Below, one piece after another: positions 47,192-56,283 of a stretch of 64,000 nucleotides of DNA. Under the pieces are notes generated by a model. The model made no database searches and was not told the origin of the DNA. It saw nothing but the letters and a program-made list of their open reading frames with translations. This stretch comes from Actinomyces graevenitzii C83. GTDB taxonomy: Bacteria > Actinomycetota > Actinomycetes > Actinomycetales > Actinomycetaceae. A program made the translations under genes and the position numbers. The stretch is from assembly GCF_000239695.1 (NCBI RefSeq), contig NZ_JH470338.1, forward strand, positions 803,327-867,326. The letters are read 5' to 3'. The stretch's first letter is position 1, and each line of letters starts with the position of its first letter.

Positions 47192-47482
47192 CTACCACAA
47201 TTTGCGATTCCAACAGGAAGTATGCCAGTGACGGCGCTCTTCCAAACCACGCTCAGCGCCAAATAGCGACTCATTAGACCACGCCACCACATGGGGCGTA
47301 CGCGGCGCAATCGTCTGGTTACAGCCCGGACAGGTATAGCTCTTATCAGCCCCGCGCACATTACGCACCGTAAACTCCGCTCCCCCAGGCCCACGCTGTG
47401 AGCGCGGTAGGGAAGCCAGCCGGTCCATATTTAGCGGTACATGAGGCTGGTTATAGGGGCGTTTAGAGCTGCGTCGGGCCAT
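47192..47482 (-). CDS. Small conserved actinobacterial zinc-finger-like protein
   Basis: 96 residues from the ATG at 47482. YTCPGCNQTIAPRTPHVVAW and a later HWHTSCW give CxxC plus His/Cys ligands, a likely zinc site. Short proteins of this type are often labelled ATP/GTP-binding protein in Actinobacteria; the basis for that name is not visible here. TATAAT sits 7 nt before the ATG, so the mRNA should be leaderless. It lies 66 nt beyond the stop of the sugar permease gene, with that operon's hairpin between. Confidence 0.72.
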   Translation of the reverse strand: MARRSSKRPYNQPHVPLNMDRLASLPRSQRGPGGAEFTVRNVRGADKSYTCPGCNQTIAPRTPHVVAWSNESLFGAERGLEERRHWHTSCWNRKLW

Positions 47483-47489
47483 AGGGACG

Positions 47490-47495
47490 ATTATA
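47490..47495 (-). promoter_or_regulatory. -10 box of a leaderless promoter
   Basis: A consensus TATAAT on the minus strand 7 nt before the ATG at 47482. Confidence 0.6.
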
Positions 47496-47504
47496 AGAAG
47501 CCAG

Positions 47505-47540
47505 CTCGACGACGTCGCCAAAAACAGCGACGCCGTCGAG
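47505..47540 (-). terminator. Hairpin after the sugar permease operon
   Basis: A 14-bp stem with one mismatch (47505-47518 with 47527-47540, 8-nt loop containing AAAAACA). It is built from the same CGACG.CGTCG core as the hairpin at 49380-49414. Confidence 0.65.
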
Positions 47541-47548
47541 AATGTAAC

Positions 47549-48421
47549 TCAGCCCTTAACGGAACCAGACATCAAACCGCCCACAAAGTACTTACCCAGG
47601 ACGATATAAACCAGCAGCGTAGGCACTGAGGCAATTAGCGCCCCCGACATTGACGCGCCATAGTCAGCCAGAATCGAGCCGTGCGCCAAGTTGCTCAAAG
47701 CCAGCGTCACCGGGCCGTTTTGCGCCCCGCCACCAAAGAACAAGGCAAACAGGAAGTCATTCCAGGCGCTAGTGAACTGCCAGATCAGCACCACCACAAA
47801 AGAGGGCACAGAAATAGGTAGCACCACTGAGAAGTAGGTGCGCAGCATCCCGGCCCCATCTACGCGGGCCGCCTCAATAAGCTCATTAGGCAGCGTCTCG
47901 TAGTAGTTACGGAAAATCAAGGTAGTGATCGGAATACCGTAAACCACGTGCATCAAGATCAAGGTGGGGATCCCAAAGCCCAGGTCAGCGTTAATCACCA
48001 GACGCATCAGCGGAATCATCACCGCCTGGTAGGGAATGAACATGCCAAACAAGATCAGCGTGAACACCACATTGGCTCCCGGGAAGCGCCACTTAGAAAG
48101 CACAAAGCCGTTAGCGCTTCCCAGCATGGCGGAGATCAGCGCCGCCGGAATCACTAGTTGCAGCGAGCGCACCAGACCGCCGCCTAGTTCCTCCCAGGCC
48201 CGCGACCAGTTTTTAGTTTCCCAGTGCTCAGGCAGGTACCAGGTGGTGGAGGGGTCAGCTTCAGCCGAACCTTTAAAGGAGGTCACGATCAGCACATAGA
48301 CCGGAATTAGCACCAGCGCCAGGGAGATAAATAGCAGCACATAGCGCACGGTAGTTCCCAGTTGAAAGCGCCGCGAGTCATGAGCGCGCTCAGTTTTAAC
48401 TTTAGGCTCGCTCATGTTCAT
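47549..48421 (-). CDS. Sugar ABC transporter permease (MalG-type)
   Basis: 290 residues. Six membrane helices and the EAA loop (ELIEAARVDGAGMLRTYFSVVLPIS) that docks the ATPase. CUT1 carbohydrate importer family. The ATG at 48421 overlaps the MalF-type stop by 4 nt; an ATG at 48415 has better spacing to AAGGAA. No ATPase gene is nearby, so a shared MsmK-type subunit from elsewhere is expected. Confidence 0.92.
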   Translation of the reverse strand: MNMSEPKVKTERAHDSRRFQLGTTVRYVLLFISLALVLIPVYVLIVTSFKGSAEADPSTTWYLPEHWETKNWSRAWEELGGGLVRSLQLVIPAALISAMLGSANGFVLSKWRFPGANVVFTLILFGMFIPYQAVMIPLMRLVINADLGFGIPTLILMHVVYGIPITTLIFRNYYETLPNELIEAARVDGAGMLRTYFSVVLPISVPSFVVVLIWQFTSAWNDFLFALFFGGGAQNGPVTLALSNLAHGSILADYGASMSGALIASVPTLLVYIVLGKYFVGGLMSGSVKG

Positions 48422-49344
48422 TTCCTTGTCTTGGTGTCGTGGATCAGGTAGGGAATAACCGCGATAGCTACCAGCGCCAGCAAGATCACGCCTACGGCAG
48501 CGGCGTTGGAGTAGTCGTTGTCGGTCATGAAGTTGTACATGTCGATTGCGGGCACTTTAGTGGAGTAGGTGCGCTGGTCGGTGATCGACATGATTAGGTC
48601 GAAGCTCTTAAGCGACATGTGCCCAATGATGATCACGGCGCTTAGGGCAATGGGGGTTAGCTGCGGGAAAATGATGTTCTTGTACAGCTGCCATTCATTG
48701 GCCCCATCGACGCGGGCGGCTTCACGTAGGTCATCAGAGATGCCCCTAAAGCCGGCCAGGAACAGGGCCATCACATAGCCTGCCAGCTGCCAGATGGCTG
48801 GGATTGCAATTGCCAAGATGCCAAAGTGGACATTTGAGGCCCAGCTGTTTTCTAGGAAGGTCAGCCCGCACATCTCAAATAGTCGGTTTAGACCTGAGGC
48901 TTCGCTGCCGGTTTTGGAGTTGAGCAGCCAGCGCCACACCACACCGGAGGCCACAAAGGACACCGCCATGGGGAATAGGAATACCGAGCGGAAGATCCCC
49001 TCCCCCTTGATGGGTTTGTCTAGCAGCCAGGCCCACAGGAAGCCTAGTAGCAGCGTGCCCACTAGGAAGGCCACGGTGAACAGGATCAGGTTTATGAAGG
49101 AGTGCTGGAAGTTTGGGTCTTCAAAGAGTTTGGAGAAGTTTTCAAAGCCCACATACTTTGAGGGGCGCCGCCCTGAGACCTGGGCGGCCCGGTGGGTGTT
49201 GTATAGGGAAGTTTTGAAGTTGGCGCCAATCATGCCGTAAACGAAGATTGCCACCAAGATTAGGGACGGAGAGATTAGCAGCAGGCCGGGGCCCCATTGC
49301 TTGATCTTGTTTTTACGCCGTCGCGCCGCGCGGGCTCTAGACAT
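48418..49344 (-). CDS. Sugar ABC transporter permease (MalF-type)
   Basis: 308 residues from the ATG at 49344, behind AAGGAGG. A basic N-terminus (MSRARAARRRKNKIKQ) is followed by six helices and the EAA loop (DLREAARVDGANEWQLYKNIIFPQL). With the MalG-type partner it forms the channel of a CUT1 importer. The substrate cannot be read from the sequence. A hairpin-rich gap separates it from the binding-protein gene. Confidence 0.92.
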   Translation of the reverse strand: MSRARAARRRKNKIKQWGPGLLLISPSLILVAIFVYGMIGANFKTSLYNTHRAAQVSGRRPSKYVGFENFSKLFEDPNFQHSFINLILFTVAFLVGTLLLGFLWAWLLDKPIKGEGIFRSVFLFPMAVSFVASGVVWRWLLNSKTGSEASGLNRLFEMCGLTFLENSWASNVHFGILAIAIPAIWQLAGYVMALFLAGFRGISDDLREAARVDGANEWQLYKNIIFPQLTPIALSAVIIIGHMSLKSFDLIMSITDQRTYSTKVPAIDMYNFMTDNDYSNAAAVGVILLALVAIAVIPYLIHDTKTRK

Positions 49345-49379
49345 GCGTTGTCCTCCTTGACACTTGCTGATGTTAAGGC

Positions 49380-49414
49380 GGGCGACGCCGTCGTGGCTTT
49401 TGACGACGTCGCCC
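49380..49414 (-). terminator. Intercistronic hairpin between binding protein and permeases
   Basis: A 13-bp stem with one mismatch (49380-49392 with 49402-49414). Intercistronic hairpins at this place in mal/msm operons lower permease expression against the binding protein; that role is inferred. A second pair, CCGGCTGGC near 49428 with GCCAGCCGG near 49498, could enclose the rest of the gap. Confidence 0.55.
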
Positions 49415-49512
49415 ACCGCGTTTATGCCGGCTGGCACCCTAACCACCAAGAAAGGAACCAGAGAGCACTTGCTGACTTTTGGTCAGCTTTTTAAGGGCGC
49501 CAGCCGGAAACT

Positions 49513-50835
49513 TTACTGAGCTGCCTTGTAGGCTTCAGCCAGGGCTTTTTGCAAAGCCTTGGCATCTGAGGCGCCCTGGGCGAACTTGCTTAGGGCGTCA
49601 CCCATGGCGTTGGAGGCCTTTGCCGGTAGGGCTGCGCCGTGGGCAATGGAAGAGACGATGGTGTCTTTGGAGAAGTCTTCCATGGCCGAGCGCTGGTACT
49701 CAGAGAACTTCTTCTTTTCCTCATCCGTCAGGTCCGTGCGGGCAGGGATAGAGCCCTTGACGGTGTTGAAAGCAACCTGGCCTTCCTTGGAGGAGATGCA
49801 GCTGAGCCAGTTCTTGGCGCCGCCGGGGTGCTTGGCCTTTTCGGGCAGAGTGAAGGAGTCGGCTAGGAAGTCGAAGATGCCCTTGGTGCCCGGTACTGGG
49901 AAGTAGACGTAGTCGGTGCCGGCGGTCTTCTTGGCGGCGTTGAAACCAGCTACCGCCCAGTCACCCATGACGTTGTAGGCGGCCTTGCCTTCCATAATGG
50001 GCTTGATGGCCGGCTCCCAGTCTTCGGTGTATAGGGACTTGTCGGTGAAGGAGACGATCTTGGCGTAGTGCTCAACAGCCTTGGTTACTTCAGCACCAGC
50101 CCAGTCGGTCGTGCCGTCGAACAGGCCCGAGTACTTTTCTGCGCCTAGGTCTGCAATTAGCACAGATTCGAACAGGCCCATCTGGGTCCAGGCCATACCC
50201 ATGGTGATGGGGGTGTAGCCGGCGGCCTTGATCTTTTCCATGTCGCTGATCCAGGCGTCAATAGTTTGGGCAGGCTTGGCCGGGTCTAGGCCGGCAGCCT
50301 TAAGCACTGATACCGAGGCCCACACTACGTTGTTGCGGTGGATGTTGGAGGGCACTGAGTAGATGGCACCATCTACGGTTAGGCGCTCCATTAGGGTCTT
50401 GGGGAAGGCATCCTTGAGCTTGAACTCGTCGTAGAGCTTGGAGACGTCTTGCAGGTAGCCGGCGTCAATGTCGTCCTTGAGTTCAGCGCCGGCGTGGGCC
50501 TGGTAGGTGTCTGGCGGGTTGCCAGCGGACAGGTCTGCAGCTAGCTTCTGCTTGGCCTGGGAGCCGCCGCCACCAGCGATGGCCTTGTTAGCGAATTTGG
50601 TCTTGGGGAACTGCGCGTTGAAGACCTTGACTAGGGCTTCTAGGCCGTCCTTTTCGCTTCCGGCCTGCCACCAGGTGACGACGTCGACCTGGCTGGCATC
50701 GCCTTGGCCTACCGCCTCGCCGGACTTGCCTTCCTTCTTGTCGCTTGAGCCGCAGGCGGCCAGGGTGGCCGCGAGTGCGGTGGCGCTGGCACCGATTAGT
50801 ACCTGACGCCGTGACATGTATGTGCTTACGCTCAT
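49513..50835 (-). CDS. Extracellular sugar-binding lipoprotein
   Basis: 440 residues. The signal SRRQVLIGASATALAATLAAC|G has a lipobox and a twin-arginine-like start. The mature protein is a cluster-1 solute-binding protein (VDVVTWWQAGSEKDGLEALVKVFN at the start of the first lobe). It feeds the two permeases. AGGAG precedes the ATG. Three operator candidates lie upstream. Confidence 0.93.
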   Translation of the reverse strand: MSVSTYMSRRQVLIGASATALAATLAACGSSDKKEGKSGEAVGQGDASQVDVVTWWQAGSEKDGLEALVKVFNAQFPKTKFANKAIAGGGGSQAKQKLAADLSAGNPPDTYQAHAGAELKDDIDAGYLQDVSKLYDEFKLKDAFPKTLMERLTVDGAIYSVPSNIHRNNVVWASVSVLKAAGLDPAKPAQTIDAWISDMEKIKAAGYTPITMGMAWTQMGLFESVLIADLGAEKYSGLFDGTTDWAGAEVTKAVEHYAKIVSFTDKSLYTEDWEPAIKPIMEGKAAYNVMGDWAVAGFNAAKKTAGTDYVYFPVPGTKGIFDFLADSFTLPEKAKHPGGAKNWLSCISSKEGQVAFNTVKGSIPARTDLTDEEKKKFSEYQRSAMEDFSKDTIVSSIAHGAALPAKASNAMGDALSKFAQGASDAKALQKALAEAYKAAQ

Positions 50836-50942
50836 GATCGCTCCTGAACAGCGTTGTCCTAGAAGTTGTTGCTTACATGCTGGGCTGAACGCGCGTCACG
50901 GCGGTCAGTCAAGTTACTTGGGCAACAAATTTTCGTTCTGTA

Positions 50943-51014
50943 GTTGCAATTGTGCAACAGATTTTCCTGTGATGTTGGAAAAATTGGGTTTTGCGCAAAA
51001 ATCGCTATCGATTT
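50943..51014 (-). promoter_or_regulatory. Three LacI-type operator candidates upstream of the sugar-binding gene
   Basis: In the 310-nt gap 50836-51145: GTTGCA-N4-TGCAAC (50943-50958), TTTTGCGCAAAA (50989-51000) and AAATCG-N4-CGATTT (50999-51014). All are perfect palindromes with half-sites typical of LacI-family regulators and sit 108-179 nt before the start. No LacI gene is in the window. Confidence 0.6.
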
Positions 51015-51084
51015 GTTATTTTTTGTGCACTTTTGTGCGTATGTTTTTTGTCTCTGCTCTGGTTGCGAGATAGCCCAAAATAAC

Positions 51085-51118
51085 AAAGCTGGCCGTCACT
51101 TACGTGGCGGCCAGCTTT
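51085..51118 (-). terminator. Terminator of mdh
   Basis: A long stem between AAAGCTGGCCG and CGGCCAGCTTT with further pairing inside, followed on the minus strand by TTATTTT. Confidence 0.85.
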
Positions 51119-51145
51119 GGTAGCTAGCTGTGGTAGCTAGTTAGA

Positions 51146-52138
<993 letters not shown>

Positions 52139-52200
52139 TTAAGTCTCCTTAAGGTAAGACAATTAAGGACTGCTTCCTTGCACAGCCACTGTGTATAAGT

Positions 52201-52218
52201 GTATGCCCTTGAGCATAC
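52201..52218 (-). promoter_or_regulatory. Operator-like dyad upstream of mdh
   Basis: GTATGC-N6-GCATAC, a perfect 18-bp 6-6-6 inverted repeat 65 nt before the mdh start. The regulator is unknown. Confidence 0.45.
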
Positions 52219-52317
52219 AAAATTTAGGACCCAGCGATTTTGCCCAAATCAGAGCCTTTAGTGCGCACGCCGGTTAGCTAACTGTGTTCTATGCCCCCTA
52301 AGGCGCTAATGGCAAGC

Positions 52318-52323
52318 TAAGCT
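52318..52323 (+). promoter_or_regulatory. -10 box of a leaderless promoter for the ABC exporter pair
   Basis: TAAGCT lies 7 nt before the GTG at 52331, with no ribosome binding site. Confidence 0.45.
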
Positions 52324-52330
52324 GTTAGCC

Positions 52331-54283
52331 GTGAGAGGCCAAACCATACCTACCCGCTCACCTCTAGGGCAGCGGGCTTACCGTCAGATTTGTGTGTTTA
52401 GCGTCGTGGCAGGGGCCAGCGGCGCCCTAAGTTTGATTGGTTTTGGTAAGGGGGTGGGGGCACCTTTCAACTCCACTGTACTAGCCCATCAAGTCTCTCC
52501 GTTTGCGGCGGCGTGGCCTTGGCTGGCCACGGCAGTTATTTTTGCCAGCATCTGCGCCCTAAGCTATGCGGCAGCTGACTATATTGGCCGCCAAAATGCG
52601 CTTGATGAAGAATCACGCCTACGCGTGCGCACCTTAGACCACATTTTCGCTATTGGTCACTTGCCGCGCACCGGAGCTGGTGCCGACAGCGCTAAAACCA
52701 CCTCCACTGGCGCACTAGTGTCTACCTTGGTTGATGGAAGCGAGCGCGTATCTAAATATGAGTTCACCTTCCTGCCTCAAGCAATCAGTGCCCTGATCAC
52801 TCCCCTAGTGGTGCTAGTGCTGGCGGCTATCTTCATTGACCCCCTTAGCGCCCTAGAACTAGCTGGCGGCGTCGCCGTCGCTATTGGCGCTAGCCTCGCC
52901 GTCAGCCGCCTCACCCGTGGCAGCGCGGCTGGCTCACGCCGGCAGCGCTCAGCTCTAGCGGCCCAATATTTAGATGCAGTGCAGGGCCTGAGCACTTTAG
53001 TACTCGCCCGCGCCGGTGAACGCTACGCCCAGCGTCTAGCCCAACGCGGTGAAGCTAACCGCCGCGCCCTAATGCGCCTACTGGCCGGCAACCAGCTGGT
53101 AATCCTAGCCACCGACCTATTTACCAGCGTATTCATTTTGATGGCCTCCATAGCCATTGCCGCCGCTGGTTTAGATTCCGGACGCCTAGATGCCGGTGAT
53201 GCCCTGGCCCTGGCCCTAGTAGCGCTAGTGCTGCTAGACCCACTCAACCACGTAGGGGCCTTCTTCTATGTGGGTATGAGTGGACGCGCCAGCCAAAAAG
53301 CTATCTGCAATATTTTGGCTACCCCCACCCCCGCCAGCTCTGCCCCCGCGCCGGTGCCCGCCAAGGCTTCCAGCTATCAGCAAGAAGAAGTAGACACCGC
53401 CGCTATCTTCTTGCGTGACGTGAGCGTTGGCTGGGGCGATAAAGACGTACTCAAAAACGTCAATCTGCGGGTTGAACTGGGTGAACACATCGGTATTGTG
53501 GGTCGCTCAGGAGCCGGCAAATCCACGCTTATGGCCCTGTTGGCAGGCCACTTACTGCCCCGCGAAGGCTATGGGCGCCTCGGCCCTATCCGCCTGCGCC
53601 CAGCCAATATGTCGCGTGTACAGCGCTCCAGCGCCCTAGTTAGCCAGCGTTCATGGCTCTTTGGTGACACGGTAGCCCAAAACCTGCGTCTAGCTAAGCC
53701 TGAAGCCACCACTGAAGAACTGTGGCACGCCCTAGAAGTCGCCCAGCTAGACACCGAAATTCGGGCCCTACCTAAGGGGCTAGAAACCATGCTAGGCGAC
53801 AGCGGCATGGGCCTATCAGGAGGCCAAGCTCAACGCCTGGCTATTGCCCGCGCGGTACTAGCTAACCGCCCTATCTTGCTACTTGATGAACCCACCAGTC
53901 AGGTAGACCTAGCCAGTGAAGCTGCCATCATTAAAGCCCTAGAAAACCTAGGTGCCAACCGCACGGTGGTAACCATTTCACACCGCCCGGCAGCCCTGAT
54001 TCACACAGACCGCACTTTTAAGGTTTCTAAAGGCAGACTCCATGAGCTCACGCCGCGCAAACCCAAGGCTAAGCCCACCGGCCCAGCCCAACCCACCAAG
54101 GCCCAAGCAGACCAGCTTCTGGCTGCCAAGGTTAGTGGCGACGCCATGACCACTCCCCTAACTTCAGCGCTAGCCTCTCTAGCCCAGATGCAAAAAACCA
54201 CTAAAACCAAGAAAAACTCTGCCAAAAAACCAACTGCTATGGATGCCAGCTCAGCCCACAGCGCTAGCGGAGAGGAGGACTGA
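52331..54283 (+). CDS. ABC exporter half-transporter, CydD-like
   Basis: 650 residues, GTG start. Six membrane helices (about 15-330) precede an ATPase with Walker A GRSGAGKSTL, signature LSGGQAQRLAIARAVL and Walker B ILLLDEPTSQVD. A Pro/Ala-rich linker (about 335-350) and a long Lys/Thr/Ala-rich C-terminal tail (about 575-650) are unusual. It resembles CydD but lies far from cydAB and is less like it than the gene at 17409. Substrate unknown. It overlaps its partner's start by one base. Confidence 0.8.
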   Translation: MRGQTIPTRSPLGQRAYRQICVFSVVAGASGALSLIGFGKGVGAPFNSTVLAHQVSPFAAAWPWLATAVIFASICALSYAAADYIGRQNALDEESRLRVRTLDHIFAIGHLPRTGAGADSAKTTSTGALVSTLVDGSERVSKYEFTFLPQAISALITPLVVLVLAAIFIDPLSALELAGGVAVAIGASLAVSRLTRGSAAGSRRQRSALAAQYLDAVQGLSTLVLARAGERYAQRLAQRGEANRRALMRLLAGNQLVILATDLFTSVFILMASIAIAAAGLDSGRLDAGDALALALVALVLLDPLNHVGAFFYVGMSGRASQKAICNILATPTPASSAPAPVPAKASSYQQEEVDTAAIFLRDVSVGWGDKDVLKNVNLRVELGEHIGIVGRSGAGKSTLMALLAGHLLPREGYGRLGPIRLRPANMSRVQRSSALVSQRSWLFGDTVAQNLRLAKPEATTEELWHALEVAQLDTEIRALPKGLETMLGDSGMGLSGGQAQRLAIARAVLANRPILLLDEPTSQVDLASEAAIIKALENLGANRTVVTISHRPAALIHTDRTFKVSKGRLHELTPRKPKAKPTGPAQPTKAQADQLLAAKVSGDAMTTPLTSALASLAQMQKTTKTKKNSAKKPTAMDASSAHSASGEED

Positions 54284-56055
54284 TGTCACGGCGTCGGGTT
54301 TATAACTGGCTCCTAGAAGTAACGCGGCCGGCCCTAAAGCCCCTGGCCCTGTCAGTAAGCGCCCGCCTACTGGACCAGATCTTGCAGGTAGTCATCTACT
54401 CCCTGGGGGCCTATGCACTCGCGGTGGCGCTACGCAAACTCAGCGGGGGCGGCACTGGGCTGGATACTGGCCTGGTGTGGCTGTTCCTATTGGGATGCTT
54501 CATCATCGCCCTGGTCAAGGCCGCTTTACGCTACGCCGAACAGTTTATGGGGCACCTAGTTGCTTTCAAAGCCCTAGAGTTGCTGCGCATTGAGCTGTTT
54601 AGGTCTATGCTGCCCCAATCGCCGCGCCTGTCTCTACACACTCGCTCAGCTGAGCTGACCGGGCGGCTAACTAAAGATATTGACCGCATTGAGGTGTTTT
54701 TTGCTCACACTTTGGCGCCGCTAGTAAGTTCGCTGGTAGTGCCGCTGCTGACCTGGGTGTGGATCGCCTTTGTGTCTCCGGCTACGGTTTCTATCTTTGT
54801 CCTGGTAATGCTGGCGCTGACCCTGGTGGCGGTGCCTTTGATGGGAGCTAAGTTCTCTCTTGCTGGGGCTCAAAAGAGCGCCAAGATTCGCGGTCAGCTC
54901 CAGGCCCACGTAACCGACTCGGTGCAGGGCTATAACGAGGTGCTTTCTTATGGCGCCCAGTTGCAGCGGCTAGAGCAGCTTGAACGCATTGGTGATTCGA
55001 TCACCGCCGCTGATGCTCCAGTGCGGGCTTGGGCGGCCCTGCGTTGGGCGGCTGGGCAGCTGTTGATGGCCCTGATGCTGTTTGGGGTGCTGTTTATTTG
55101 GCTGCGCGACCCTGTTTTTGAGGCCGCTCCCCTGGCTCAAGCCCCCACGGTGGTGGCGGTGACTGCCGCCCTGGTAGCTCAGCGCACTAGCGCGCGTACC
55201 TTGGAGGATATGCCTTCTTCAGTGTCGGTAGCTTGGGCTAGTGCTGAGCGGGTTTATGCAACCGCCCATGGGCCGGCTTTGCTTGATGGGCCTAAAGCTT
55301 TGCCTGCCCGTCGCGACGACGCCGCCAAGTCTGGTTTGGAGGTCACCTGGCACAAGGTTTCTTATGCCTACCCCGGTGAGCGTAAACACCAGGCCTTAAC
55401 TCAGGTTTCCCTGCATCTAAACGCTGGTTCTTGGACAGTACTGGCGGGTGCTAGCGGTAGCGGCAAGTCCACGCTAAGTATGCTGGCGGCGCGCTGCGAT
55501 GACCCGGTAGGCGGACGCGTGCTACTTGATGGACACGATGTACGCACACTTAAAGTTGATTCACTGCGTTCCCAAGTACAACTAGTAAGCCAGCATCCGT
55601 TCATTATGCGCGCCACCATCCGCGAGAATCTGGCTTTGGCGGCCCCGCAGGCCGATACCGCCCAGCTGTGGCAGGCCCTGGAATACGCCCAGCTGGCTGC
55701 TGAGGTGCGGGCTATGCCTAAGGGGCTAGATACGCTTGTGGGCGAGCGTGGCAGTTCGCTTTCTGGCGGTCAGGCCCAGCGCCTGGCTTTTGCCCGGGCC
55801 CTGGTAGCTAAGCCGCGCCTGCTGATTTTGGATGAGTTCACTTCGCATATGGATTTGAAGCTGGCTGCTAGTGTGCGTAAGTCTTTACGCCAGGCGCTAC
55901 CTGAAGCCACCATTTTGGAAGTCTCCCACACGCTGGAGGGCCTGGAATTGGCTGATCGGGTGGTGGTCTTTGAAAATGGCCAGATTGTCCAAAGTGGCAA
56001 GCCCCAAAAGCTAATGAATACTCCCGGCCCACTGCGCCAGCTTATGGACCGCTAG
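54283..56055 (+). CDS. ABC exporter half-transporter, CydC-like
   Basis: 590 residues. Six membrane helices and an ATPase with Walker A GASGSGKSTL, signature LSGGQAQRLAFARAL and Walker B LLILDEFTSHMD. GAGGAGG inside the previous gene precedes the ATG. Together with the gene at 52331 it should form a heterodimeric type IV exporter; both sites keep consensus catalytic motifs. Thiol, peptide or drug export are all possible. Confidence 0.82.
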   Translation: MSRRRVYNWLLEVTRPALKPLALSVSARLLDQILQVVIYSLGAYALAVALRKLSGGGTGLDTGLVWLFLLGCFIIALVKAALRYAEQFMGHLVAFKALELLRIELFRSMLPQSPRLSLHTRSAELTGRLTKDIDRIEVFFAHTLAPLVSSLVVPLLTWVWIAFVSPATVSIFVLVMLALTLVAVPLMGAKFSLAGAQKSAKIRGQLQAHVTDSVQGYNEVLSYGAQLQRLEQLERIGDSITAADAPVRAWAALRWAAGQLLMALMLFGVLFIWLRDPVFEAAPLAQAPTVVAVTAALVAQRTSARTLEDMPSSVSVAWASAERVYATAHGPALLDGPKALPARRDDAAKSGLEVTWHKVSYAYPGERKHQALTQVSLHLNAGSWTVLAGASGSGKSTLSMLAARCDDPVGGRVLLDGHDVRTLKVDSLRSQVQLVSQHPFIMRATIRENLALAAPQADTAQLWQALEYAQLAAEVRAMPKGLDTLVGERGSSLSGGQAQRLAFARALVAKPRLLILDEFTSHMDLKLAASVRKSLRQALPEATILEVSHTLEGLELADRVVVFENGQIVQSGKPQKLMNTPGPLRQLMDR

Positions 56056-56153
56056 GTCAGCTATGGACCACTAGATAGCCATCGGCCGGCTGCGACGGCT
56101 AGCAAGCTGCCATAGCTAACAAGCTACGCAGCTCAAACACCAGCAATTTACAC

Positions 56154-56196
56154 AAATAGTTAGCGCTAACCTTGCGGTTAGCGCTAACTATTTTTT
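56154..56196 (+). terminator. Terminator after the ABC exporter pair
   Basis: A perfect 18-bp stem (56154-56171 with 56176-56193, 4-nt loop) running into six T (56191-56196). It may also serve the minus-strand symporter gene. Confidence 0.88.
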
Positions 56197-56283
56197 ATGA
56201 GGTGTCTAGTGCAGCTAGCTAGCATCACTAGCTATACCGTGGCTAGGGCACTAGGCAGCCTTTAGACTGCGCACTAGACAGCG

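Noticed and set aside
49466..49495. Terminator GCTGAC-loop-GTCAGC followed by T run, facing the plus strand
   Set aside because: No plus-strand gene ends there; in the transcribed direction it has no T-tract.
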